DNA of 64,000 nucleotides from Rheinheimera pacifica (GTDB taxonomy: Bacteria > Pseudomonadota > Gammaproteobacteria > Enterobacterales > Alteromonadaceae). The DNA lies in NCBI RefSeq assembly GCF_024809855.1, contig NZ_JANUEM010000002.1, positions 186,001 to 250,000 on the forward strand. Direction: 5' to 3'. Positions within the stretch are counted from its first letter, which is position 1. Each line of letters begins with the position of its first letter. The position numbers and the translations under genes were made by a program. The notes under the pieces are model-generated. The model saw only the letters and a list, made by a program, of their open reading frames with translations. It was not told where the DNA came from and ran no database searches. This document shows, in pieces, positions 26,187 through 35,538 of this stretch.

Positions 26187-29100
26187 TCATTCCTCAGCAC
26201 ATTGAGGACGACTGCAACGTAACCTCAGTAAGCGTGCATCGAGGATGTTGATAATGCCATCCCGATTCAAATCCATGGCGGCATTGCCAGCGTTAACGGG
26301 TTGATTTAACTGGCTCATCAATAATTCCAGATCTTGCCGGTCGACATCGCCATCACCGTCTAAATCGCCTTCGACCTGTCCGGTATAACCTTCAAACTGG
26401 TTGGCAGCATACGCCTGGGTGATGGCGCCGACTGTCGACACCAGATTGGCACCGTTATTACTGAATACCAGTAGATCCCGAACGGTGTAGGGCCCAGCTA
26501 TGCCATTGCTACCGATGGCGTGTCCGGGATAGTTCAGGATTAATGACTGATTACCCTGATTCAGAAAGCCCTGACTGCTGCCCAAAGACAGTACCCTGCC
26601 ATTAACATCTACCAAGCTGGCGGTCCAGTTATAATTGCCGGCCAGTACTACCTCGATACCGATGTTTACCCGCAGGTTGTCAAACAGGCCGTTGCCATTG
26701 GTATCTATACCCTGATCACTGTTGCTGCCATTAAGCCGCAATTGTGATGTCTGGCTGGTATTTTCGAATTCTTCATAACTGAAACTTTGAGTAGTCTGCG
26801 GCACAATAACAACATCAGATATATAGTTGTTGGCAGTCTGAGCCAGTATCAGTGTCAGTGTGTAAGGACCATCCATTTGCAAGTTATATATAGCAGCACC
26901 GTCAAACAGGAAGCGCAGTAACTGGTTGCTGTTGTCAAAACGGATACTTTGTTCAGCAACCAAAAGTTTATTGCCGCTGCTGTCTCTGAGCGTGGCTCTG
27001 ATATTGAAGTCACCAATGGTACGGCTCAATACCGGAATATCCACCCGCAACTGATCAAATCTGCCGTTGCCATTGCTGTCAATTCCCTGCGCCTGCAGGT
27101 TGCCGCTGAACTCGATCACTCCTTCAAACTGCAGATATTGATAGGGCTGGCTGAGCAGGGTTTTGCTGGCTACGGTGCGATCATTCATATCGGCGATATT
27201 GATTGCAATCTCAAAAGGACCGTCCGTTTGGGCGCGATAAATGGCCACGCCGGAGAAATCCAGGCTAAGGCTTTGGCTGCCTTGTCTCAGGGTGACAGGC
27301 AGCAGGATATTCTGCACACTGTTGCCGGCACCGAGCAGTGTGGCTTTAACCTGATATTCGCCTGCTGTCATAACATTTAGCTCAACCTGAACACGCAGCA
27401 AATCAAACAGAGAGTCGGCGTCTACATCAATACCCTGATCGGTTCCAGACAGTATAGACAACGGCCGCTCGCCAAACAGGCGATGATCCAGTATTGGTGA
27501 CACTGCAGATACCGCAAAGTGGACACCACCAGGCCCTACAGCCTGCAGATTGAGTTCATAAGGGCCATCAACACCAGATTCGAGGATCTGCTGGCCGGAG
27601 AAACGCAGGCTGATTTCATGTGAACCCGCTGCTGGCGCATCAAAAAACAAACTCACCGGTCTGGAATCATTATCACTGGTACGGTTGGCTACCAGTGAGC
27701 CATCTTTAGTCAGCGATGCCTGAATGAAATAGAAGCCTGCGCCGGGGAAGTCCAGTGACAGCCGGACCTGTAATTGCTCAAACATATCGTTGCTATCCTG
27801 ATCTAGGGGTTCAAATACAGCTTCGGCTTGTACAGACATTGTGGCGTGTTGCGGGGTATCTATGAGTGGCACCACAGGAGCAAAAGGAACCGGGGCCAGA
27901 TATTCATAAGCCCCCCAGGCTTGTTCGTACTTGTTGGGTATGGCCGGAGCATAACGATAAATTTTTGCGCCTTCCTGCGTAGTATAATGCGGGCCTCTTC
28001 CATCGGCAGACACACCGTCGATATTCCAGGCAATAAATTCATCATCCTGACTATACCTGCCGTTAAAGGTGGCATCATAGTAAACGGCTGAGCGCAGGCG
28101 CAGGCTGTGAGTGGAGAACAAATACCGGTCATAACTACCACCTATCGGTTTAGCACTGCCGGGGAAGGCAGGGTCGAGCGAGGGGGCCGCGTTGGTTATA
28201 AAAAGGCCATCTGCAGCGCTGCCAACTTTCGTGATCGGGCTAAGTCCACTGACGCCCAACAAACCAGACATATTTTCAAACACATCGCTGAATACGTAGC
28301 AGTCTGAATAGTTGCAACTGATAGGGTCGGCCATCAGCTCTGTCCATGAACATTTTACTACTGGTCCAAATGGGCCGGCATGTGCACCATAGCCATACTC
28401 CCAATGACTGTTGCCATAGCCGTATACTCCTTGCAATACTTTGGTCAGGATCTGCTGGTCATCAGATTCGCCGCTGGCCCAGGTAGTCGCTTGCTCATAC
28501 CAGTATGACAGCGGTTTGGCCAGGGTAGGGGCGCGTTTAGTTACGTACAAAGTGCGGGTAACGGTAGGCAAAGCCTCGCCATTCACCTGATAGTCAAAGC
28601 TGACATTGTAAGCTCCTATTTGGGCCGGCACATCAATAGACACGGTGCCGGCAGAGCCGGTCCAGGATGCGCTACCCTGCTTAGACGTGCCCTGAATTGC
28701 CCATTGCGCCTGTACCTGTGCATCGTTGAGTAAATCGCTGGGACAGGAGCTTAACTGGGCATCCACATCCACCAGAGCGGCATCACTGGCAGCTGAAAAA
28801 GGTTTGTCTGCTGCAGGACTACTATCGTCTGTCAGGTTGCAATTAGCATCCAGGCTTTGGGCAAAAATGTCGGTTATCCGGGTGGCACTATCTTTCCATA
28901 CCGGATTGCTATTGCTCGGTGTTAGTTTTAACGCCACAACGGGTTTAATTTCCAAGATCAGCGCGACCCAGTCAATTGAGGTACACCAGCGTCCACTAGA
29001 TAAGGTGTCGATATTAATTTGGACCTGGTTAGCTTGCGAGGCGCCACTGCCCGGTGCAGGGAATCTGATCCTCCGAATATCAACGCTAAAGTTGTTCAGC

Positions 29101-29555
29101 ATCCAGATATTATCATCGCCGGTAAGGGTACCTAACGATTGGCCGTTAAATATCACTTCATTGCGCTCCGGTGGTGGTGCTCCGTTAACATCCACGTCAA
29201 AAGCAGGCATCAAAATACCCACAGTAGAAGGAATTATCCCTTTAGCAATCAGAGCATCAGCATTTAGCAGATAACCATTTGCATCGACCGGGCCTACAGC
29301 TTTGTCAATCATTACATCGATCAGCAGTGGATGTCCGGGATCGGTGTTGAAAGTGCAACCGGTATCCAGACCTGGCCCTGAATCTGCTACGAAGCTATGG
29401 TTAGCTGGCGGGTCAAAAGGGGAGGAGCGGGATAATATGTTGAACTGATTTCCTGTTTCTACCCGTATGTCACCATCTTGGGTATGCTGGTCGGCAGCAA
29501 AGCTGACGGTAGATGAGAATAAGACGGCAATAAAGCCAAGTGTTTTGTGTAGCAT
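26187..29555 (-). CDS. Large secreted protein with four tandem repeats and C-terminal dockerin-like domain
   Basis: 1122 residues with a Sec signal (about 1-20). The N-terminal ~580 residues hold a beta-rich domain and a Tyr/Trp-rich region (VYGYGNSHWEYGYGAHAGPFGP, CSWTELMADPISCNYSDCYVFSD) that looks transglutaminase- or protease-like but is not assigned. From about 585 to 1040 there are four repeats of about 110 residues, each with a QGIDxNGNGxFDxLRV-type start and a DGPYxLxL-type end. The C-terminus, about 1060-1115, is DLDGDGDVDRQDLELLM ... MDLNRDGIINILDARLL: two calcium-loop-helix units as in type I dockerins. It is secreted; the neighbouring cohesin-like PEP-CTERM protein is a plausible anchor. 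No GlyGly or PEP tail of its own is seen. Confidence 0.8.
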   Translation of the reverse strand: MLHKTLGFIAVLFSSTVSFAADQHTQDGDIRVETGNQFNILSRSSPFDPPANHSFVADSGPGLDTGCTFNTDPGHPLLIDVMIDKAVGPVDANGYLLNADALIAKGIIPSTVGILMPAFDVDVNGAPPPERNEVIFNGQSLGTLTGDDNIWMLNNFSVDIRRIRFPAPGSGASQANQVQINIDTLSSGRWCTSIDWVALILEIKPVVALKLTPSNSNPVWKDSATRITDIFAQSLDANCNLTDDSSPAADKPFSAASDAALVDVDAQLSSCPSDLLNDAQVQAQWAIQGTSKQGSASWTGSAGTVSIDVPAQIGAYNVSFDYQVNGEALPTVTRTLYVTKRAPTLAKPLSYWYEQATTWASGESDDQQILTKVLQGVYGYGNSHWEYGYGAHAGPFGPVVKCSWTELMADPISCNYSDCYVFSDVFENMSGLLGVSGLSPITKVGSAADGLFITNAAPSLDPAFPGSAKPIGGSYDRYLFSTHSLRLRSAVYYDATFNGRYSQDDEFIAWNIDGVSADGRGPHYTTQEGAKIYRYAPAIPNKYEQAWGAYEYLAPVPFAPVVPLIDTPQHATMSVQAEAVFEPLDQDSNDMFEQLQVRLSLDFPGAGFYFIQASLTKDGSLVANRTSDNDSRPVSLFFDAPAAGSHEISLRFSGQQILESGVDGPYELNLQAVGPGGVHFAVSAVSPILDHRLFGERPLSILSGTDQGIDVDADSLFDLLRVQVELNVMTAGEYQVKATLLGAGNSVQNILLPVTLRQGSQSLSLDFSGVAIYRAQTDGPFEIAINIADMNDRTVASKTLLSQPYQYLQFEGVIEFSGNLQAQGIDSNGNGRFDQLRVDIPVLSRTIGDFNIRATLRDSSGNKLLVAEQSIRFDNSNQLLRFLFDGAAIYNLQMDGPYTLTLILAQTANNYISDVVIVPQTTQSFSYEEFENTSQTSQLRLNGSNSDQGIDTNGNGLFDNLRVNIGIEVVLAGNYNWTASLVDVNGRVLSLGSSQGFLNQGNQSLILNYPGHAIGSNGIAGPYTVRDLLVFSNNGANLVSTVGAITQAYAANQFEGYTGQVEGDLDGDGDVDRQDLELLMSQLNQPVNAGNAAMDLNRDGIINILDARLLRLRCSRPQCAEE

Positions 29556-29779
29556 CGTTAGATTTCCGTTAGTCGGGTTTGCTGAATACCGCTGGCAAAC
29601 TTTTGCTCAATGTAATGGCGGTAAGAGAACATCTCCTTGACTCACCGGCCGCTGATTCAACAGCGCCAACAAAGCAATAACTGCACCACAATTATTTACA
29701 ATAGTAAAAACAATGGCGTGTTAGTTTAACATTTATGATTTATTGTAAATGTGACAGAGGTTGTAAAATATTTTGACAA

Positions 29780-29803
29780 TTGAGGCCGCACAGGCGGCCT
29801 CAA
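29780..29803 (-). terminator. Terminator-like hairpin downstream of the LPMO gene
   Basis: TTGAGGCCGC / GCGGCCTCAA is a 10-bp perfect stem with a 4-base loop, 10 bp beyond the LPMO stop. It is followed on the minus strand by ATTGTCAAAATATTTT, moderately U-rich. The remaining gap to 29556 is AT-rich and shows no gene; it should hold the promoter of the dockerin-type gene. Confidence 0.7.
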
Positions 29804-29813
29804 TACTGCCAGC

Positions 29814-31028
29814 TTACCAGCTACATAATTGTGTCCAGCTGCTGTTGCTACCGGGAATGGATTGGGTCCACCAATTGGCCTGATACAGTGCGTTTTGGTA
29901 GATAAGGTGATCACCTGCAGCGGCGTGTCCGGGCTGGCCCTGGCTGTTGCCTTGTGGCCAGTCGGGGTAAGTTTTTACACTGTTAAGGTTGTAACCGGGG
30001 CAGTTACCAGGCGGGTTATTGCCGCCGCTATCTGCCGGGCGCAGGTCGAGGTTATAAAAGTTGCTGTTATCCCGCACATAGGCACGGTTAGTTGCCAGAT
30101 CGCTGCTAAAAACGACATTATCGCCGCTTAACACCCCAATTTGCAGCAGGTTACCGTATTGAGTGTTTACCTGCATGGCCAGCTCCGTCGCCCATTGCGC
30201 ATTGCCAATATTGGCGTTGGTGATCTGCCGGCTTTCGTCTATCAGTTCTTGCCCGTTGGCATCAAACAACCGTAGCTGAGCATAACCGCCGACTTCTGCC
30301 GGTGTTTGCAGGTTAACAAAAGCACCTTTATCAAACCACAGCACCGGCGGGGTATCGCTGTTGCCATTTACTAATTCGATATCTGAGCAGTTATAAAAGC
30401 CTTCGCCAACCACATCTACCCGCTGCCAGCGGGTGTAAAGCACGGCCAGGCCGCTGCGATCTGCAGGTAGTTGCAGATTAAGGTTATAGTAACCGGCTTC
30501 GGCGGGCACGTCGGCTTGCTGGTGTATCAGCTGTAACTGGTTCCAACTGAGTGTTTCGCTGGCACTGTCGAAGCCGGGTTTACTCAGGTAGATTTGCCAG
30601 TAGCTGGGGTTGTGTGGTGTGGTGGCACGAAAACGCAGTGTGATCTCATTGCTTTGTGCAAGGTTAATGCTGGTGCGCTGCCAGTGTGGCGATGGAATAT
30701 CCATACCACTTTTGCGGCTGTCGCCGCCGGCGCACAGGCTGCCATCACTGACCACGGCCTGTACTGCTGCCATATTGCGGTAATCGGCAACGTTGGCCGA
30801 AAATTCATGGTGCTGCGTTAGCATATAGCCACCCGATTGCTGGTAAGCAGCGCGACAGGCGGAATTAGCTATACCGCTGCCATCAGCCGGCCACCAGTAG
30901 CCGCCGTCGTCTTTACAAATTTGCTGGCGGGCTTTGGGGTAGTCGACATAGCCATGGCTGCTGGCCTGCAGGCTGGTAAATAGCAGGCTTGTTGTTAGTA
31001 GTGTAGGGAGTAAGTGTTTGGGTTGCAT
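29814..31028 (-). CDS. Chitin-active lytic polysaccharide monooxygenase (AA10) with CBM5/12
   Basis: 404 residues. The signal ends in SLQASS and exposes His as the first mature residue (HGYVDYPKARQQIC), the N-terminal copper ligand of AA10 enzymes. The AA10 domain spans about 25-215, including WPADGSGIANSACRAAY, HEFSANVAD, SPHWQRTSINL and a late FYNCSDIELV. A GbpA-like middle region (about 225-340) follows. A C-terminal chitin-binding CBM5/12 module (YPDWPQ...YQNALYQANWWTQSIPG...W) ends the protein. It cleaves crystalline chitin oxidatively outside the cell and works with the two GH18 enzymes to its right. A structured repeat fills the gap before the first chitinase. Confidence 0.93.
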   Translation of the reverse strand: MQPKHLLPTLLTTSLLFTSLQASSHGYVDYPKARQQICKDDGGYWWPADGSGIANSACRAAYQQSGGYMLTQHHEFSANVADYRNMAAVQAVVSDGSLCAGGDSRKSGMDIPSPHWQRTSINLAQSNEITLRFRATTPHNPSYWQIYLSKPGFDSASETLSWNQLQLIHQQADVPAEAGYYNLNLQLPADRSGLAVLYTRWQRVDVVGEGFYNCSDIELVNGNSDTPPVLWFDKGAFVNLQTPAEVGGYAQLRLFDANGQELIDESRQITNANIGNAQWATELAMQVNTQYGNLLQIGVLSGDNVVFSSDLATNRAYVRDNSNFYNLDLRPADSGGNNPPGNCPGYNLNSVKTYPDWPQGNSQGQPGHAAAGDHLIYQNALYQANWWTQSIPGSNSSWTQLCSW

Positions 31029-31078
31029 AGTGATTTCTCTTGGTTATGAGGCTTGGCGCTCCGGGTCGAAGACCTTCT

Positions 31079-31209
31079 CAGGCTCGCCACAGCAATTAGC
31101 GTGAGCATCCTGCCCACGCCCTTTCAGGCCAGCTTCGCTGTTCAAATTCGTTCCAGACGAATTTGTCGTTCGCACTGGCGTGCGGACTCAGACACTCTGT
31201 GGCGCCCTG
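31079..31209. repeat. Nested palindromic element between LPMO and chitinase genes
   Basis: Outer arms CAGGCTCGCCACAG (31079-31092) and CTGTGGCGCCCTG (31197-31209) are near-complementary. Inside lie GCGTG/CACGC (about 31100-31119) and a perfect CAAATTCGT-TCCAG-ACGAATTTG hairpin. It occupies most of the 31029-31277 gap and contains no gene. Confidence 0.65.
31143..31165. repeat. CAAATTCG hairpin, family B (copy 2)
   Basis: CAAATTCGT-TCCAG-ACGAATTTG: 9-bp stem, 5-base loop. Reverse-complemented, it matches 13358-13380 and is also followed by AACAG. The innermost base pair differs in a compensatory way. Confidence 0.7.
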
Positions 31210-31277
31210 ATAAGGCATCGACCCTCGCAAGGAAAAGCGGTAAGTCTGCTACTCACCGTTTTGCGCTTGGCAACAGC

Positions 31278-33626
31278 TTATAAATTACAAATAAAGCTCC
31301 AGCTGCCATCACTGCCCGGCACTGAGTTTGTCCACCAGTTAGCTTTGTAAACGCCGCCCTGATAAGACAGGTAATCACCATTAACAGCATGGCTGGGGTT
31401 ACCGGCCCAGTCGGGTTGCGGCCAGGCCGGGTACGGGTGAATAGTGGCAGTAATACCGCCACAACTCTCGCCGTTACCGTCGCCATCTCCGTCACCGGGG
31501 CCATCGCCACTGCCGATGCTAACAACCGGCAACTGCGGATACTCTTCGGCAAAGGCATAGTGGTCACCATTGGCGCTAAGGATCCAGTTAGACGGCATCG
31601 GCATAGGCAACTGATAATTCAGCGTAACGGTAACGCTTTCGCCACTGGCTACACTTAAGTAGCCAGGCAGATTAAACGCGACCCGGTGCAGGTTATTTTG
31701 CAGGCCACCGATATTATTGCCGCTGGCGTTGCGGCCGCTTTCTACCACCGTTAAACCAAAACCGCTTTGATCGCTGATGGTATCGGGTATTGCTGTGGGC
31801 ACGTCAAAGCTGAAACTGCTACCGCCGGGAATAGTGCTGTTGCTGTGGTTAGTCAGTGTAAGTTTGGGGTTGATGGGGAAGTTTTGATCGCCGAGCTTAA
31901 AATCACTGATGCTTAAACGTACATCTGCCGCCTGGGTTGGCATGGTGCGTTCGGCTTTTACTACGTTATAAGGGCTGGCATTTTTAAAGCTGTTATAAAA
32001 TAGCGATGTCAGTGTATTGCCAATAAAGTACTCGCCTTTTGCTGCGTCCCAATCGTAATCACCGGCAAGTTCCCAAAACATTACACCGCCAATGCCGTTA
32101 TCAATGACATACTGCGCTTTGGTGCCGATGCTTTGTTCGGTTTCTACCGACAAAAACACCTGCTTTTGCGCATTCCACAGCCAGGGGCCTACGGCTGTAG
32201 CATCATAGTGGCGGCTGTAACTGCCGCTAAGCTGGTGCTCAGGGTTAGCCGGATCAAGATCATACAGGCTGAAGTAGCTGCCGCTGATACCTTCGGCCAG
32301 GTTCATGGTGTGCCATAGCGGGTTAGAGCCTGCAGGCATCTCGTTGCCCTGAGTGTTTTTGTCGTGCCACAGATTATCAATACCTACGGCACCATTACCG
32401 CACTGGCTTACTGTGCTGCCACCGGTGCCGGGCGGGCATTGGCTTTGGTTTGGTAGCGCTGCGGTGCCCCATAAACCAAAGCTGCCGCCCTGCACATCTT
32501 TCCAGCCGCGACTGTAATACGGAATACCAATATTAATGCGACCGGCCGGCATAGTGCCGCGAAAGTAACGGTAAGCCCAGTCGGTATTCAGGTAACCAAT
32601 TTGCTGATACTGGCTGGTGTTGTAGTAATTCCATGCTGCCAGTTCAGCGTCCTGGCCGGTATCAAACAGCGCTGCGTTATGGCCAACAAACTGGTTCCAG
32701 GCGCCGTGCAGGTCGTAGGTCATAATATTAACGTAATCCAGATACTGGGTTACCTGAAAGGCTTCCATACCACGCAGCAGGTAGCCGGATGAGGGTGAAG
32801 CTATGGTAAGCAGATAGTGCTTACCGTCGGCAGCTCCGGCAGCATCCAGTTTTTGCCGCAGCACTTTCATCAGCTCGACATAAGAGCGCATCAGGCCGCC
32901 ACGCAAGCTGTTAGCCAGCGCAAAGTCGTCCGGGTTACCGGCGTCATTCATACTGGTGGGGTATTCGTAGTCTATATCCACGCCGTCAAAACCATACTGG
33001 CGGATAAAGGCTACCGCCGAGTCTGCAAAAGTATTAATACCCTGAGTGTTAATGCTTAAATCGCTGTTGGTGGTCATGCTGTAAAAACCACCGCTGGCAA
33101 CCCGAACGCCGTTGTCATCAAAATAGCCGCCGCTTTCGGCCCAGCCGCCGACCGAAATCAGTGTTTTTACATGCGGGTGCTGCTGTTTGTATTTTTGCAG
33201 CAGGTTAAAGTGGCCTTTATAAGACAGGTTTGGATCCAGCTCTGCGCCGGTAATACCGGGCCATTCCATACCGGTTGATGCATTGTCAGGCGAACCTGTA
33301 TTACCTACAGAAATTTGGTTGGCGCCGTTTACATGGGCAAAAGCGTAGTTAATATGGGTTATCTTATCCCACGGAATATCTGAGGCTAAATACGCTGGCT
33401 GGCCGTTTTTGCCATGACGCCAACTGGTAAAGTAACCAATAATGCGCCGTGGATGATCAGGGCTGATTATTTCGCGGCCGTAAGTGTCGTACACCGTGCA
33501 GTAGGGTACATTAATGCCGGGGGTTTGGTACAGGCCATCGGGCCGGCAGTTGTTATGATCCGTTTGCTGTGAAAATGCCGCTGTGCTAACCAGTGCCAGC
33601 AGCGACAGTAAGATAGGTTGTTTCAT
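31278..33626 (-). CDS. GH18 chitinase with ChiC-type domain and CBM5/12
   Basis: 782 residues with a Sec signal (about 1-19). After a short Cys-containing N-terminus the GH18 barrel begins with IIGYFTSWR (about 62). TLISVGGW is the SxGG motif, and FDGVDIDYEYP is the DxxDxDxE catalytic motif with the acid Glu (about residue 217). MTYDLHGAW and the late GGVMFWELAGDYDW complete the barrel at about 540. Residues about 560-700 look like the chitinase C domain (SISDFKLGDQNFPINPKLTL). A Gly/Asp linker and a C-terminal CBM5/12 (YPAWPQPDW...VYKANWWTNSVPGSDGSW) follow. It is an extracellular chitin hydrolase. Its CBM closely resembles the one on the neighbouring LPMO. Confidence 0.94.
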   Translation of the reverse strand: MKQPILLSLLALVSTAAFSQQTDHNNCRPDGLYQTPGINVPYCTVYDTYGREIISPDHPRRIIGYFTSWRHGKNGQPAYLASDIPWDKITHINYAFAHVNGANQISVGNTGSPDNASTGMEWPGITGAELDPNLSYKGHFNLLQKYKQQHPHVKTLISVGGWAESGGYFDDNGVRVASGGFYSMTTNSDLSINTQGINTFADSAVAFIRQYGFDGVDIDYEYPTSMNDAGNPDDFALANSLRGGLMRSYVELMKVLRQKLDAAGAADGKHYLLTIASPSSGYLLRGMEAFQVTQYLDYVNIMTYDLHGAWNQFVGHNAALFDTGQDAELAAWNYYNTSQYQQIGYLNTDWAYRYFRGTMPAGRINIGIPYYSRGWKDVQGGSFGLWGTAALPNQSQCPPGTGGSTVSQCGNGAVGIDNLWHDKNTQGNEMPAGSNPLWHTMNLAEGISGSYFSLYDLDPANPEHQLSGSYSRHYDATAVGPWLWNAQKQVFLSVETEQSIGTKAQYVIDNGIGGVMFWELAGDYDWDAAKGEYFIGNTLTSLFYNSFKNASPYNVVKAERTMPTQAADVRLSISDFKLGDQNFPINPKLTLTNHSNSTIPGGSSFSFDVPTAIPDTISDQSGFGLTVVESGRNASGNNIGGLQNNLHRVAFNLPGYLSVASGESVTVTLNYQLPMPMPSNWILSANGDHYAFAEEYPQLPVVSIGSGDGPGDGDGDGNGESCGGITATIHPYPAWPQPDWAGNPSHAVNGDYLSYQGGVYKANWWTNSVPGSDGSWSFICNL

Positions 33627-33670
33627 TGTGGTATTCCCGGAAAATGCCGCAGGTTGCTGCAGGTCGAACC

Positions 33671-33760
33671 AGCTTGCTCACACCAACACGCCGTAAATAC
33701 ATCCCTGTAGGCTCGATTCGGCCATCCTGGCCTGCAACGGTTGGTTTAGAGCAAGCCGAG
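33671..33760. repeat. Dispersed palindromic element, family A (copy 2)
   Basis: The ends GCTTGCTC (33672-33679) and GAGCAAGC (33750-33757) are perfect inverted repeats. The interior reads, on the minus strand, AACCGTTGCAGGCCAGGATG, then GCCGAATCGAGCC, CAGGGATG and ACGGCGTGTTGG. It matches the flanks of copy 1 at 13325-13472 but lacks the insertion. It lies in the 175-bp gap between the two chitinase genes. Confidence 0.75.
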
Positions 33761-33801
33761 TCTCTCTATACGAGATAGCAACAACCGGCCGGCAATGTCA
33801 G

Positions 33802-35538
33802 TTATTGCTGCGTATGGCCTAAGCCTTCATGCATCGCGTTTAAAATATGGCCGTTGTCGGCATCTATTTCCCAGGCGAAAATACCGCCCAGCTGATGCTG
33901 CAGAATATAGGCACCTTTTTCCCGTACCGAGCGCTTGGTATCAATGCTGATCAGCGTATTGGTTGCAGGGTTCCAGACATAACTGGCCTTAGCGGTGTTA
34001 TCCCAGCCTACGGTAAAACCGTTAACGCCGCTGGCTTCAGGCCCGCCCATATAGTCGGTTTCAATTTTTTTGTAGTCCATAATGCCGGGTTCCCAGCCGC
34101 CACTGATACCTGCACCACCGGTGCCGGTAAAGGGGTTATTACCGGTTACACCCGCCACGTTTTGCCAACCGCGGCCATACATGGCAGCACCCAGGGCAAT
34201 TTTGCCTGCCGGTACGCCACGGTTAAGCAGGTATTGCACCGCTTCGTGAGCGCTAAAACCCGGCGTAGGAGAATTGGCCGACGGATACAGGCCGGTCTGG
34301 TGGCCCAGTACGCCATTCCAGGCACCGTAGTAGTCGTAGGTCATCAGGTTAATGTAATCCATGTACTGGTGGGCATCTTCCCAGTCAACCACACTGAGCT
34401 TTTCTACCCCGCCTGACATTGCAGCAGCCAGCTCATAATCGCGGCCGGTTTCTACACTCAGGGCATTCAGGGCTGCACGTAGTTCCTGCATCAGGGTGGC
34501 AAAACCAGCACCGTCCTGGGCAGAGCCTAAATTAGTGTTGGCACCACCGCCGCCGGGGAATTCCCAGTCGATATCAATACCGTCGAAGAAATCATAAGTG
34601 CGGATAAAATCAATAATAGAATCAATAAATACCGCTCTTGCTGCCGGGTTAGTACCTACGTCGTACAAGGGATCAGAAAGCGTCCAGCCGCCAACTGATG
34701 GCAAAATTTTAATGTGCGGATGAGTTTGCTTTAAACGGTACAGCTCGGCAAAAACACCGCGTATCGGCTGATCCCAGACATCACCGGGATAGCTTTTTTC
34801 CAAAGCGGCAAATTTATCGTGCACAACCACCGAGTAATCCGGTTTGCCGGCACACTGGCTGTTAAGGGCGGCGTAGCCTTCCGGGTTTGCCTGCTGTAGA
34901 CCGGCGTTCGGGCCGCATAGCGGAATAAAGCCATAGTATATATGCGTCAGGTTTTGTGCCGGTATATCGGCGGCATGAAAAGCCCGGCCATAAATACCCC
35001 ATTCAACAAAATAAGCCCCCACTTTTTTGCCGGTGGTATTCTGATACGGCAGATTGCTTTGTTTTAGCGGGTGTGGCCAGGCAGTTACATCGAGATCTGT
35101 CCAGGGGTTAAAGCCGCCGCCATTGTCACCACCACCGTTGTCACCTCCATCACCGCCGCCGTTACCGCTAATATTAATGGTGGTAATGCCGCTGCTGGCG
35201 CACTCTTCCACAGTACCTGTTACCTGGCACAAGCTTGCCTGTAACTGATAACTACCCGGCTGGGTAAACGTAAGGGTGGTAGTGCCGGTTTGCGCATTCT
35301 GGCCGTTTGGCACTATCGCGGCAGAAAAGACAACGCTGTCATTTTGTTTTAAATGCCACTTGTTGCCGTTGGTTCCCCACCACATATCCCAGCGTACCGG
35401 TACTTGCACACTACCATTTTGCAGGCTGTACTCTGTGGGCATCCAACTGATCACCGGTGCGTTAGGTGTGGCAGCCTGTATGTTGGCTGCCAGTAGCAGT
35501 GAAACACCACTACATAGCTTAACTGTTTGTTTAAACAT
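33802..35538 (-). CDS. GH18 chitinase, ChiA-like, with N-terminal beta domain
   Basis: 578 residues with a Sec signal (about 1-22). Residues about 23-125 form a ChiA-type N-terminal domain (APVISWMPTEYSLQNGSVQVPVRWDMWWG...), then a Gly/Asp-rich linker (about 127-145). The GH18 domain starts at KKVGAYFVEWGIYGR and includes ILPSVGGWTLS, FFDGIDIDWEFPGG (DxxDxDxE), YINLMTYDYYGAW, AMYGRGW and the late GGIFAWEIDADNG. No C-terminal CBM follows. It probably acts processively on chitin, as Serratia ChiA does; that is inferred from architecture. Confidence 0.94.
   Translation of the reverse strand: MFKQTVKLCSGVSLLLAANIQAATPNAPVISWMPTEYSLQNGSVQVPVRWDMWWGTNGNKWHLKQNDSVVFSAAIVPNGQNAQTGTTTLTFTQPGSYQLQASLCQVTGTVEECASSGITTINISGNGGGDGGDNGGGDNGGGFNPWTDLDVTAWPHPLKQSNLPYQNTTGKKVGAYFVEWGIYGRAFHAADIPAQNLTHIYYGFIPLCGPNAGLQQANPEGYAALNSQCAGKPDYSVVVHDKFAALEKSYPGDVWDQPIRGVFAELYRLKQTHPHIKILPSVGGWTLSDPLYDVGTNPAARAVFIDSIIDFIRTYDFFDGIDIDWEFPGGGGANTNLGSAQDGAGFATLMQELRAALNALSVETGRDYELAAAMSGGVEKLSVVDWEDAHQYMDYINLMTYDYYGAWNGVLGHQTGLYPSANSPTPGFSAHEAVQYLLNRGVPAGKIALGAAMYGRGWQNVAGVTGNNPFTGTGGAGISGGWEPGIMDYKKIETDYMGGPEASGVNGFTVGWDNTAKASYVWNPATNTLISIDTKRSVREKGAYILQHQLGGIFAWEIDADNGHILNAMHEGLGHTQQ

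Noticed and set aside
35054-35248. Plus-strand frame rich in Pro/Ser
   Set aside because: Antisense to the Gly/Asp linker of the ChiA-like chitinase; composition explains it.
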